A stretch of DNA of 35,051 nucleotides from Sphingobacteriales bacterium TSM_CSS (GTDB lineage: Bacteria > Bacteroidota > Bacteroidia > Chitinophagales > UBA2359): assembly GCA_002212985.1 (NCBI GenBank), contig NBMY01000141.1, forward strand, positions 1-35,051. The letters run 5' to 3'. Both the position numbers and the translations under genes were made by a program. This document shows, one piece after another, positions 1 through 7,825 of this stretch; within the stretch, counting starts at the first letter, position 1, and every line of letters starts with the position of its first letter. The notes under the pieces were generated by a model. It did no database searches, had not been told where the DNA came from, and saw only the letters and a program-made list of their open reading frames with translations.

Positions 1-101
1 AAAATTAAAAATATTTTGCTTCCCTTTCTTTTTTAATGACTGGCATCCATGTTGAACTATAGTTAAAAAATGAATGTAACACTTGCCTGCCAAAGTAGCA
101 G

Positions 102-165
102 AAAAAAATACCCCGATGTAGTTACCTGCCAACTAACATAAGGCAAGGCAAAAAACATTGGGGTA
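102..165 (-). terminator. Rho-independent terminator of the isocitrate dehydrogenase gene
   Basis: Read on the minus strand, an 11-bp stem (arms at 155-165 and 109-119, one G-T wobble) encloses a second imperfect stem of about 9 bp, with one bulged base, in the loop. The outer stem is followed directly by a run of seven T (102-108). It lies about 35 bp beyond the icd stop codon, so it most likely ends that transcript. The rest of 1-200 shows no gene. Confidence 0.7.
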
Positions 166-200
166 CTTTATGGGTTTCTTTATGTTTTTACCTAACATTA

Positions 201-1679
201 CTACTCGCCCTGCCCCAAAGAGTACACCCTTTCGCCGTCCATCCAATACAGATTTTCGGTTTTAATAAAGTTAATGCCGGCATTGTCAATGCGGGTAAGC
301 AGGTCGGCAATATCTTTGGGTTGCATAGGCCTTGCCGCGCCGGTTCCCTGATATACGGGCGACAGCAATGAGTCTAAAGAAACAAAGCGGCAGCGCCAGT
401 GGTCGGTGCAGAAGGTTTCGGGCAAGCCATCGGGATATACTTTTACCCCGCGGTTGGTGATCATTTTCAGTTTCATGTTATCGCCGGCAAGCTCTTTCAG
501 GATATCGCCCAGTTCGTTGGGGTTGCGGTTGGCGCCGGTCCAGTCAACAAATACATCTACGCCAACCAATTTTTTTACAACGGGTTTGGTTGGCGAAACG
601 GTAATATGAATAGGCGGTTGTTCTTTGTTGTACGAAACGGCTTTAAGGTGTTCGGGGCGCTGCCCAAGGCGTTCAATAAGGGCTTCTGCAAATTGTTGGG
701 TTCCTACGCGCTCGTTGCTCATGCCTTCGGTATAGATGTCGCCGGTATGAATGCCGTCTTCCAGCGTTTTCATGAGTGCGTTTTGAATGTTTTCTGCCAC
801 GGCAGATTGCCCTATGTGTACCAACATCATACAGGCGGCATTAAGCAACCCCGATGGGTTGGCAATGCCCTTGCCGGTAATATCGGGCGCCGAGCCGTGT
901 ATGGCTTCAAACATGGCAAAATCATCGCCAATATTGGCCGAGCCGCCCATGCCTACCGAGCCGGCTACTTCGGCGGTAATGTCAGAAATAATATCGCCAT
1001 ACAGGTTAAGGGTTACCACTACATCAAACCGTTCGGGTTTATCGGCAAGCATGGCGGCGCCAATGTCAATAATGAAGTGGTTGTGTTCAATATCGGGATA
1101 TTCGGCGGCTACTTCGTTAAAAATGCGGTGAAACAGTCCGTCGGTAAATTTCATAATATTGTCTTTGGTCATGCAGGTAACGCGCTTGCGGCCGTAGGCG
1201 CGGGCATATTCAAAGGCATAGCGTATTACCTTTTCGCAACCCGGGCGCGATACCAATTTGAGGCATTGTATTACCTCTGCCGTTTGCTGATGCTCAATGC
1301 CGGCATACAGGTCTTCTTCGTTTTCGCGTATGACCACCAAATCCATTTTAGGGAAATGGGTTTTTACATAGGGCGAAAATGCCTGACAAGGGCGCACATT
1401 GGCAAACAACCCCAGCGTTTTGCGCACCGTTACATTTAAACTTTTAAAGCCGCCGCCCTGCGGGGTAGTAATGGGCGATTTTAAAAACACCTTGTTGCGC
1501 CGCAGCGTATCCCAGGATTCGGGCGCTATACCCGATTGTATGCCGCGGTTATACACTTTTTCGCCAATTTCTATTACATCGTACTCCAACTGAGCGCCGG
1601 CTGCTTTCATAATTTGCAGCGTGGCATCCATAATTTCTGTGCCTATGCCGTCGCCATAGGCAATGGTTATTCTTTGCAT
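201..1679 (-). CDS. icd: NADP-type isocitrate dehydrogenase with C-terminal extension
   Basis: Converts isocitrate to 2-oxoglutarate in the TCA cycle; cytosolic. The 492-residue product opens with the beta-decarboxylating dehydrogenase signature (ITIAYGDGIG) and has the substrate loop with NVTVRK followed by NVRPC, the metal and substrate segment NLYGDIISDITAEVAG, and the cofactor stretch AIHGSAPDITGKG. About 150 residues follow the catalytic core. This makes it longer than the E. coli enzyme (about 416 residues) and similar to the Thermus-type enzyme of about 496 residues, which also occurs in Bacteroidota. The start is the ATG at 1679. The upstream 350 bp shows no obvious TAnnTTTG element, and a hairpin terminator follows the stop. 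NADP preference is inferred from family membership. No defects seen. Confidence 0.93.
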   Translation of the reverse strand: MQRITIAYGDGIGTEIMDATLQIMKAAGAQLEYDVIEIGEKVYNRGIQSGIAPESWDTLRRNKVFLKSPITTPQGGGFKSLNVTVRKTLGLFANVRPCQAFSPYVKTHFPKMDLVVIRENEEDLYAGIEHQQTAEVIQCLKLVSRPGCEKVIRYAFEYARAYGRKRVTCMTKDNIMKFTDGLFHRIFNEVAAEYPDIEHNHFIIDIGAAMLADKPERFDVVVTLNLYGDIISDITAEVAGSVGMGGSANIGDDFAMFEAIHGSAPDITGKGIANPSGLLNAACMMLVHIGQSAVAENIQNALMKTLEDGIHTGDIYTEGMSNERVGTQQFAEALIERLGQRPEHLKAVSYNKEQPPIHITVSPTKPVVKKLVGVDVFVDWTGANRNPNELGDILKELAGDNMKLKMITNRGVKVYPDGLPETFCTDHWRCRFVSLDSLLSPVYQGTGAARPMQPKDIADLLTRIDNAGINFIKTENLYWMDGERVYSLGQGE

Positions 1680-2030
1680 TGTTTTGTCCGGTTTAAAAAA
1701 TAATGTAAAACTGCTTTTTTAACAAGAAGATGCGCCTATATGTTGGCATAAATGCAAGCGCGGGCAAAAAAAATCCGGTGCAGAGGAGGGGGTATGTAGC
1801 AGCGAAATTGAATTTAACAGCCCTGTTACGCAGGTTGCGCCTTGTTGCGGGTACAGGACATAGTTGAGATACAGGCTGAATCGTTAATAGCCCTGTATTG
1901 TGGCAAACTTATATCTGCCGGCCTGTGCAAACGCTTGTTTTACCAAGTTTTTGTGCTACGCAACATCCGCATCCATGCACAACAGCAGCAATTAATCTGT
2001 TGTGTGCAAAGTACAATTTTGGCGGTGGGG
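1680..2030. other. Gene-free interval between icd and the TIGR01777 gene
   Basis: 351 bp. Short open frames exist on both strands, but none has a recognisable motif, and they are out of frame with both neighbours. I see no terminator-like hairpin with a T tract and no tRNA. It should contain the icd promoter, but I cannot point to one. Confidence 0.5.
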
Positions 2031-2960
2031 TTATTCGCTGGTTTTGCCGTAAATTTGGGCAAGTGCGGCGGGCAATTCGGGGTAAGAGAAGGTAAAGCCG
2101 GCAGTGGTAATTTTTTGTGCAGACACGCGGGCGCTGTGCAACACAATATCTGCCATTTGCCCCATGGCTAAATGCAGGGCGGCGCGCGGTACAGGCAGGG
2201 CAATTGCCCACCGCCCCAGGGTTTTGGCTATAGTTAGCACAAATTCTTTATTGGTAACCGGCTGCGGCGCTACGGCATTGTAAACGCCGCTCATTTGCGA
2301 GTTTTCAATGGCGGCAATAAACATGCGGCAAAGGTCGTCAATATGAATCCAAGAGTAGTATTGGCTGCCGTTTCCAAAATATACGCCCGGTGCGCCCATG
2401 CGCAGGGGTAAATCGGTTTGTGGCAGTGCACCGCCTTGGGCAGATAGCACTATGCCAATGCGCAGTATGGCGGTTCTAATATTTAGCTGGTCGGTAAGCG
2501 GGGCATAGGCGGTTTCCCAAAGTTGGGTGGTTTCGCTCAAAAAATCGCCTTTTTGGGGGGCATCGGTTTCGGTAAGCAGTTGGCTGTTGCGGTTGCCGTA
2601 GTACCCAATTGCCGATGCACCCACAAAAACTTCAACCTTGTGTGCGGGGTTGTTTTGCAGGGCTTGTATAAGCAGGGCGGCGCTTTGGGTGCGGCTTTCT
2701 ATAATTTGGCGGCGGTAGTGGGGTGTCCACCGGTGGGCAGCTATGCCGGCACCTGCCAAATGCACAATGGCGTGGGCGTTTTCAAGGGCTGCGCTGTCAA
2801 TGGTTCCTTTTTCCACGTTCCAGGCATATTGTTTAACCTCGCCGGTTCCGGCATTTGGATTTCGGGTAAGATGCAATACGCCGAAGCCTTTTTCGATAAG
2901 CATTTGCGTTAGCCGGCTGCCAATTAAGCCCGATGCGCCTGTTATAAGTACCTGTTTCAT
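2031..2960 (-). CDS. TIGR01777 family epimerase / SDR39U1-like protein (YfcH type)
   Basis: The 309-residue protein begins with the Rossmann dinucleotide-binding motif GASGLIGSRL (residues 8-17). It continues through the family's typical segments: NPNA near residue 34, HLAGAGIAAHRWT around 68-80, the SAIGYYG active-site region with the catalytic tyrosine near residue 120, and an end that reads AGFTFSYPEL. Members are cytosolic NAD(P)-dependent short-chain dehydrogenase/epimerase-like proteins, and the physiological substrate is generally unknown (E. coli YfcH, mammalian SDR39U1). The length is normal for the family. It is transcribed in the same direction as icd but 351 bp away, so probably separately. 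No promoter consensus was found upstream. Confidence 0.88.
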   Translation of the reverse strand: MKQVLITGASGLIGSRLTQMLIEKGFGVLHLTRNPNAGTGEVKQYAWNVEKGTIDSAALENAHAIVHLAGAGIAAHRWTPHYRRQIIESRTQSAALLIQALQNNPAHKVEVFVGASAIGYYGNRNSQLLTETDAPQKGDFLSETTQLWETAYAPLTDQLNIRTAILRIGIVLSAQGGALPQTDLPLRMGAPGVYFGNGSQYYSWIHIDDLCRMFIAAIENSQMSGVYNAVAPQPVTNKEFVLTIAKTLGRWAIALPVPRAALHLAMGQMADIVLHSARVSAQKITTAGFTFSYPELPAALAQIYGKTSE

Positions 2961-3255
2961 AAAAAAGGGGTTAATGGTTATGGTGGCGTTGGTTGGCGCT
3001 GCTTTTTTGCCAGCCTCTTAACCAGTTGCCTTAATAGTAACATACGGCGGACATATTGGTTTAGCGCCGGTACAAAGGGTTAGCCCACATGGGGCTTTTT
3101 AAACCTTCGGCACCGCACCGGCGCAAGGTAAAGCCCCCAGGCATTTCAACAACAATTTGCCCCGAAAGATGAAAAATTCTGGCCGCGTGTTTATCTTTAC
3201 CTCGCTTCCCGATGTGTTTTCGGGAAATATTCTAAACATCATACTGCAATTTTAC

Positions 3256-4854
3256 ATGGCTGTATTACCCACGCGCACAAACACTGCCGGCGCTTCATAC
3301 CACGAAAACTACCACCAAATGCTTGAGTTGGTGGCAAAATTAGAAAACCACTTAACCGAAAGCCGGTTTCAGGGCGGCGAAAAGCATATTGCCAAAGCCC
3401 GAAAACAACAAAAACTGCTTGCCCGAGAGCGCATTGACCTGCTGCTGGACCCCGACTCGCCTTTTCTGGAACTCATGCCCCTCATAGGGCTGAAACAGGG
3501 CGGCTTTGGCGCCGGAGGAACCGTGGTGGCCGGCATAGGACTTATTTGCGGGCGGCTGTGTATGGTATCGGCCAATGTGGGCACCAACAAAGGCGGCGCC
3601 ATCGATTTTTTTACCCTCCAAAAAGCCATTCGGGTGGGGCAAATAGCCATGGAAAACGGGCTGCCCATGATAAATCTGGTAGAATCTGCCGGCGCCAACC
3701 TGCCCGAACAGGCAAAAATTTTTGTGCAGGGCGGCATTAATTTTAAAGAAATTACGCGGCGCTCAAAATTGGGCATTCCCAGCATAGCGGTGGTGTTTGG
3801 CAACAGCACCGCCGGCGGCGCCTATATACCCGGCATGAGCGACTATATTATTATGGTAAAAGAACGCGCCAAAGTGTTTTTGGCCGGCCCGCCGCTGGTA
3901 AAAATGGCCACCAATGAGGTGGTGGACGACGAAACGCTTGGCGGCGCCGACATGCACAGTAAAATATCGGGCGTATCTGATTATTTGGCCGCCAATGAGT
4001 ACGAAGCCATTCAAATTGCCCGCGAAATTGTGCAACACCTAAAACCGGCCGAAACCCATTTTACCCCGCCCGCCCATATTGCCCCGCCTCGCTATAACCC
4101 CGATGAATTGCTGGGTATTGCATCGGCCAACATTAAAAAACCTTTCGATGCCCGCGAAGTAATAGCCCGCCTAACCGACGGCTCCGAGTTTTCGGAATTT
4201 AAACCCGATTACGGCGCTACCTTAGTTACCGGTTTTGCCCATATACACGGCTACCCCGTGGGCATATTGGCCAACAACGGCGTTTTGTTTTCAGAATCAT
4301 CAAATAAAGGTGCACATTTTATACAACTTTGCAACCGAAACAATACGCCTATTATATACCTGCAAAACATTACCGGCTTTATGGTGGGTAAAAAATATGA
4401 GCAGGAAGGCATTATAAAACACGGCGCCAAACTTATTAACGCCGTTTCAAACAGCAGTGTGCCGGCCATTACCATTATGATGGGCGCATCTTACGGCGCC
4501 GGCAACTACGGCATGAGCGGCCGCGCCTACGACCCCCGTTTTCTGTTTAGCTGGCCCAACCACAAAATTGCCGTTATGGGACCCGAACAACTTGCCGGCG
4601 TTATGGAAATGGTGCAGCGCGAAGCCGTTGCCAAAATGGGCGGAAGCATAGACGAAGAGCAAGCCAGCCAAATGCGCGAATATATGATGAAAGAAGTGGA
4701 AGGACAATCAAACGCTTTTTATGCCACCGCACAAGGCTGGGACGATGGCATTATTGACCCCCGCCAAACCCGAAATGTGCTGGGTTTTTGCCTGGCAGTG
4801 GTCAATAACGTGCCCATTAACAGCAACAACCAATACGGCGTGTTCAGAATGTAG
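3256..4854 (+). CDS. Acyl-CoA carboxylase carboxyltransferase (beta) subunit, methylcrotonyl/geranyl-CoA carboxylase-like
   Basis: Transfers the carboxyl group from carboxybiotin to an acyl-CoA in a biotin-dependent carboxylase; cytosolic. The 532-residue product has both crotonase-fold carboxyltransferase halves. The N-half has LPTRTNT, the LLARERIDLLLD helix, ESAGANLPEQ and GNSTAGGAYIPG. The C-half has NNGVLFSESSNKGAHF, QNITGFMVG, the oxyanion segment GASYGAGNYGM and the end region GIIDPRQTR. These stretches match the methylcrotonyl-CoA/geranyl-CoA carboxylase branch better than propionyl-CoA carboxylase, but substrate is inferred. The frame stays open upstream to a TTG at 3157; I chose the ATG at 3256 because homology begins there (MAVLPTR). 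No biotin carboxylase or biotin carrier gene is adjacent, so the alpha subunit must be encoded elsewhere. The gene converges on ubiX with only 26 bp between stops. Confidence 0.92.
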   Translation: MAVLPTRTNTAGASYHENYHQMLELVAKLENHLTESRFQGGEKHIAKARKQQKLLARERIDLLLDPDSPFLELMPLIGLKQGGFGAGGTVVAGIGLICGRLCMVSANVGTNKGGAIDFFTLQKAIRVGQIAMENGLPMINLVESAGANLPEQAKIFVQGGINFKEITRRSKLGIPSIAVVFGNSTAGGAYIPGMSDYIIMVKERAKVFLAGPPLVKMATNEVVDDETLGGADMHSKISGVSDYLAANEYEAIQIAREIVQHLKPAETHFTPPAHIAPPRYNPDELLGIASANIKKPFDAREVIARLTDGSEFSEFKPDYGATLVTGFAHIHGYPVGILANNGVLFSESSNKGAHFIQLCNRNNTPIIYLQNITGFMVGKKYEQEGIIKHGAKLINAVSNSSVPAITIMMGASYGAGNYGMSGRAYDPRFLFSWPNHKIAVMGPEQLAGVMEMVQREAVAKMGGSIDEEQASQMREYMMKEVEGQSNAFYATAQGWDDGIIDPRQTRNVLGFCLAVVNNVPINSNNQYGVFRM

Positions 4855-4880
4855 CCGTTGGGAGGGCGTTGGGTTGGGGT

Positions 4881-5447
4881 TCAGGTGTTATCGTTCCAAC
4901 GGTAAGTTTTTATGTCAAACCCAGCCAAATCCAACACCCGGTCAACAACTGTTGCGGCTAATTCTTCAAACGTAACAGGGCGGCTGTAAAACGAAGGCGA
5001 CGCCGGGCAAATAATGCCGCCGGCCTCGGTAATGGTTTTCATGTTGTTTAGTTGAATTAACCCATAAGGCGCATCGCGAACCACCAAAATGAGGCGCCTC
5101 CGTTCTTTCAGCATCACATCGGCAGCACGGGTAATCAGGTCGTCAGAAAGTCCGTGCGCAATGCGGCTCATGGTGCCCATAGAGCAGGGGCAAACCAACA
5201 TGGTATCATACCTGGCCGAGCCTGATGCAAAAGGGGCAAAGAAATCGCTTTTTTCATACATCTTAAAAGGGTACTGAAGATAACTGCGGTTTCCCAGTTC
5301 ATATTCCCAAACATCGCGGGCATTGTCAGACATCACAACACCTACCTCGGCAAGTTGCCCGCTTAGCATAACCAAACGCTCAAAAAGCACTTTTGCATAT
5401 ACTGCACCACTGGCACCCGTTATTGCAAACACTAATTTCCGGTTCAT
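4881..5447 (-). CDS. ubiX: UbiX-like flavin prenyltransferase
   Basis: Attaches a dimethylallyl group to FMN, making the prenylated flavin used by UbiD-type decarboxylases. The 188-residue product has the UbiX N-terminal FMN-binding motif (FAITGASGAVYA), the CPCSMGTMSRIAHGLSDDLITRAADV segment in the middle, the KERRRLILVVRDAP phosphate-binding stretch, and PASPSFYSRPVT near the C-terminus. Length is normal (about 190). The frame extends 16 codons upstream to 5495, but the ATG at 5447 gives the usual N-terminus MNRKLVFAITGASG. No ubiD-type decarboxylase lies in the window, so the use of the cofactor (quinone synthesis or another decarboxylase) is not shown by context. It is divergent from the thioredoxin-fold gene across 139 bp. 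Confidence 0.92.
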   Translation of the reverse strand: MNRKLVFAITGASGAVYAKVLFERLVMLSGQLAEVGVVMSDNARDVWEYELGNRSYLQYPFKMYEKSDFFAPFASGSARYDTMLVCPCSMGTMSRIAHGLSDDLITRAADVMLKERRRLILVVRDAPYGLIQLNNMKTITEAGGIICPASPSFYSRPVTFEELAATVVDRVLDLAGFDIKTYRWNDNT

Positions 5448-5586
5448 TTGTTTTATTTTTGTCAAAATAAAGGTACAATGCGTACATTTTTTCAAAAAAA
5501 AGGCCTATCTTGCACACCGATTTTAAAAAACAAGCCAATCAGAATTACGGCAATTCCTGTTTATCACTTCATAAAAGCAGTTAGTC

Positions 5587-6198
5587 ATGAGCAAAATACT
5601 TTTTACCTTAACGGCTGTAGTTTGCCTAATGTTCATGTCTTTTTCCTCTGTTGAAAACAAAGAAGAAAAAGATGGTAACGCACCCAAAGATAACCATAAG
5701 GTAAAAATTGAATGGGTGTCGTTTGAAGAGGCTATTAAAAAGAACGAGGAAAACCCGAAAAAGCTTTTTATAGATTTATATACCGATTGGTGTACGTGGT
5801 GTCTTAAAATGGAAAAAGCTACTTTTGAAAACCCTGTTATTGCCCAATACATTAACGAAAACTTCTACCCTGTAAAACTCGATGCCGAAACTCAAAGAAA
5901 CATCAATTTTAAGGGAAAAGATTTTGTTTTCCGGCCCGATGAAGGCACTACCGGCCGAGGCGTTCATGAAATTGCCATCTTCCTTACCCGTGGGCGCCTT
6001 AATTATCCCTCTGTTATTTTCCTCGATGAAACCATTGCCAACCCCCAGCCTGTATCGGGTTTTCAAAACCCCATCAGAATGGATAAGTTGCTCAAATACT
6101 TCGGAGAAAATTATTACAAAGAGGTTGATTGGGGCCTGTTCAACCAGATTTACCAATCGCCTTTAGAAAAAAGCAAGGCATTCGCCTCGCCTAAATAA
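5587..6198 (+). CDS. Exported thioredoxin-fold protein (DUF255/thioredoxin_7-like) with CTWC site
   Basis: The 203-residue protein starts with a hydrophobic signal-like segment (residues 3-20), followed by a charged linker and then a thioredoxin fold from about residue 40. The redox pair is C69-T-W-C72 within LYTDWCTWCLKME, followed by a helix ending at ENPVIAQYINENFYPVKLD. The cis-proline of the fold is P141 (NYPSVIFLD). This pattern resembles periplasmic Bacteroidota thioredoxin-like proteins of the DUF255 type, expected to reduce or isomerise disulfides in the envelope. Whether it is soluble or membrane-anchored cannot be decided; there is no lipobox. It stands alone and ends in a strong terminator 20 bp downstream. 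Partner unknown. Confidence 0.82.
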   Translation: MSKILFTLTAVVCLMFMSFSSVENKEEKDGNAPKDNHKVKIEWVSFEEAIKKNEENPKKLFIDLYTDWCTWCLKMEKATFENPVIAQYINENFYPVKLDAETQRNINFKGKDFVFRPDEGTTGRGVHEIAIFLTRGRLNYPSVIFLDETIANPQPVSGFQNPIRMDKLLKYFGENYYKEVDWGLFNQIYQSPLEKSKAFASPK

Positions 6199-6217
6199 AA
6201 TCAGGTATTGCCCATTC

Positions 6218-6260
6218 AATATAAAAGCCTTCTGTTTTAACAACAGAAGGCTTTTATATT
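6218..6260 (+). terminator. Strong intrinsic terminator after the thioredoxin-fold gene
   Basis: A perfect 19-bp inverted repeat (6218-6236 and 6242-6260) with a 5-nt loop. The stem ends in a T-rich arm, and its outer part is A/T on both sides, so it may work in both directions. It lies 20 bp after the stop codon at 6198. Confidence 0.9.
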
Positions 6261-6767
6261 ATATAAATATATGCACCGGAATTCAGCACCCAAACAAAGC
6301 CAACACCCAACCCTTAAGCTATACAACAGTGCGTATTGCTTTTTTGCGATGAATGCCTGCCAACATACAGCAAACTCAACTAATGCCTATCACCGCCAAA
6401 CAACCTCACCCCCTGCTTTGTCCTAAATTTAGCTCATCTAGTTTTGGGAGTCTTCAGAGATAAAATGGTCATTATGCAACCTTTTTAATTTTATAGACAA
6501 GCAATATTTGATTTATTTTACAGTATATTTAATTGAAAAAAAGATTTTTACAAGTTATTTTATATAATATTTACAAAAGTCCGTTACTTGCTCTCATTGT
6601 TAGCCGTCTTAGAATGCGCCTTCAATGGTGCAGTTGATTAAAAAAAATGAAAAAAAGCAAAAAAAAGGCTTTTGTAAATTTGTTTAGTTTGCATCAAAGG
6701 AGTAGCTTTGTGTCATATTTTTGTCAAAAACCAGATTTTGTATTTTTAAACTTAAATTGTTTCGTTT
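6261..6767. other. Gene-free, strongly AT-rich leader region
   Basis: 507 bp between the terminator and the repeat-protein gene. The first 180 bp have near-average composition. From about 6440 on, the sequence becomes very AT-rich with many A and T tracts. No open frame with a recognisable product and no tRNA was seen. The right end contains the probable promoter of the next gene. Confidence 0.6.
6688..6723 (+). promoter_or_regulatory. Probable Bacteroidota-type promoter of the repeat-protein gene
   Basis: TATTTTTG at 6716-6723 fits the -7 consensus TAnnTTTG. TTTG at 6688-6691 could serve as the -33 element with a 24-nt gap, slightly longer than usual. The ATG is 44 nt beyond the -7 element. 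Confidence 0.5.
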
Positions 6768-7721
6768 ATGAAAAATTTCAAAACTCAATTACTGTTACTT
6801 TGCGGTGCAGTACTTTGCGGTGGTAGTCTTTTTGCGCAAACCGATGGGGATTTACCCCCCAACGCAGTTGCCGGAAAATGCTACGCAAAATGTTTAATCC
6901 CCGACCAATACGAAACCGTAACCGAGCAAATTCTGCTCAAAGAAGCCGGTTCACGTATTGAGGTTGTTCCGGCCGTTTATGAAACCGCCAATGAGCAACT
7001 TTTGGTAAAAGAAGGCTACAAAGTATTGGAAATTGTACCCGCCACCTTTACCACCGTTGAAGAGCAAATTATGGTAAAAGAAGCCGGTTCACGCTTAGAG
7101 TACGTACCCCCCGTGTACGAAACCGTAACCGAGCAAGTGCTGGTTTCACCCGCTACCACCAAATGGGTACAAGGCCGCGCCGACCGTAACTGCTTGAACG
7201 AAGACCCCGAAAAATGTAAAGTATGGTGTTTAACCGAAGTTCCGGCTCAGTACAAAACCGTTACCAAACAAGTACTGAAAACCCCTGCTTCTACCCGCGA
7301 AATTCCTATTCCGGCTGAGTACAAAACCATTACCAAAGCTGTGGTTCAAAGCCCCGCCTCTACCCGCGAACGCGAAGTGCCCGCCGAATACAAAACCATT
7401 ACCAAACAGGTTTTGAAATCGCCCGCTTCTACCCGCGAAGTAGAAATTCCGGCTGAATACAGCACCATTACCACCCAAAAACTGGTTAAAACCGGTGGTT
7501 TTACCGACTGGGTAGAAGTATTGTGCGAAGCTAAAGTTACGCCTTCTAAAATTTATGAAGTACAACAGGCTCTTAAAGCCAAAGGTTACGATCCGGGTCC
7601 GGCCGACAACGTAATGGGTCCCCGCACCAAAGAAGCCTTAATCAAATTCCAGAAAGACAATGGTTTACCCGTTGGTAACCTCAACATTGAAACCCTGCGC
7701 GCTTTAGGAATTGGTAAGTAA
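6768..7721 (+). CDS. Exported 23-residue-repeat protein with C-terminal peptidoglycan-binding domain
   Basis: The 317-residue protein has a signal peptide (residues 1-23, ending LFAQ), then a GKCYAKC motif (36-42), then eight repeats that keep the pattern P-x-x-Y/F-x-T. Repeats 1-3 (45-113) and 5-7 (159-227) are exactly 23 residues each. Repeat 4 (114-158) carries a 22-residue insert with three cysteines, and repeat 8 (from 228) runs into a linker containing one more cysteine. Residues 258-317 form a PG_binding_1 domain (VQQALKAKGYDPGPADNVMG, then TKEALIKFQKDNGL). Repeats 1-3 are acidic (EQ, KEA) and 5-7 basic (TKQ, STRE). Similar repeats occur in Bacteroidota OmpA/peptidoglycan-binding proteins. 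I infer a periplasmic or surface stalk tied to the cell wall. It is monocistronic, with its own promoter and terminator. Function unknown. Confidence 0.85.
   Translation: MKNFKTQLLLLCGAVLCGGSLFAQTDGDLPPNAVAGKCYAKCLIPDQYETVTEQILLKEAGSRIEVVPAVYETANEQLLVKEGYKVLEIVPATFTTVEEQIMVKEAGSRLEYVPPVYETVTEQVLVSPATTKWVQGRADRNCLNEDPEKCKVWCLTEVPAQYKTVTKQVLKTPASTREIPIPAEYKTITKAVVQSPASTREREVPAEYKTITKQVLKSPASTREVEIPAEYSTITTQKLVKTGGFTDWVEVLCEAKVTPSKIYEVQQALKAKGYDPGPADNVMGPRTKEALIKFQKDNGLPVGNLNIETLRALGIGK
6900..7538 (+). repeat. Eight degenerate tandem repeats of about 69 bp (23 codons) inside the repeat-protein gene
   Basis: Units begin at the proline codons of residues 45, 68, 91, 114, 159, 182, 205 and 228. 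Units 5-7 (7242-7448) are the most alike, sharing PAxYKT, SPASTRE or TPASTRE, and are probably the youngest copies. Unit 4 is expanded by a cysteine-rich insert. Confidence 0.85.
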
Positions 7722-7742
7722 TTTTGTTTTGTTTATTCCGTT

Positions 7743-7776
7743 AAAGCCCTTGCCTTTTTGAAGGCGGGGGCTTTTT
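7743..7776 (+). terminator. Intrinsic terminator after the repeat-protein gene
   Basis: A 14-bp stem with two G-T wobbles (7743-7756 with 7761-7774) and a 4-nt loop, ending in TTTTT, 21 bp after the stop codon at 7721. Confidence 0.85.
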
Positions 7777-7825
7777 CGTTTACAGGTATTGTTTTCGGGC
7801 AAGCCACTGTTTCCGCGCGGCCCGG

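Noticed and set aside
399..1439. 346-codon plus-strand open frame opposite icd
   Set aside because: Fully antisense to a clearly conserved isocitrate dehydrogenase. The translation is Phe/Gly/His/Lys-rich without domains, as expected from the complement of GC-biased codons.
3157..3255. Upstream extension of the acyl-CoA carboxylase gene from TTG
   Set aside because: The 33 extra residues do not resemble the family, whose usual N-terminus begins at the ATG at 3256.
5506..5513. TATCTTGC as promoter of the thioredoxin-fold gene
   Set aside because: Differs from TAnnTTTG in the conserved last four bases and has no paired -33 element.
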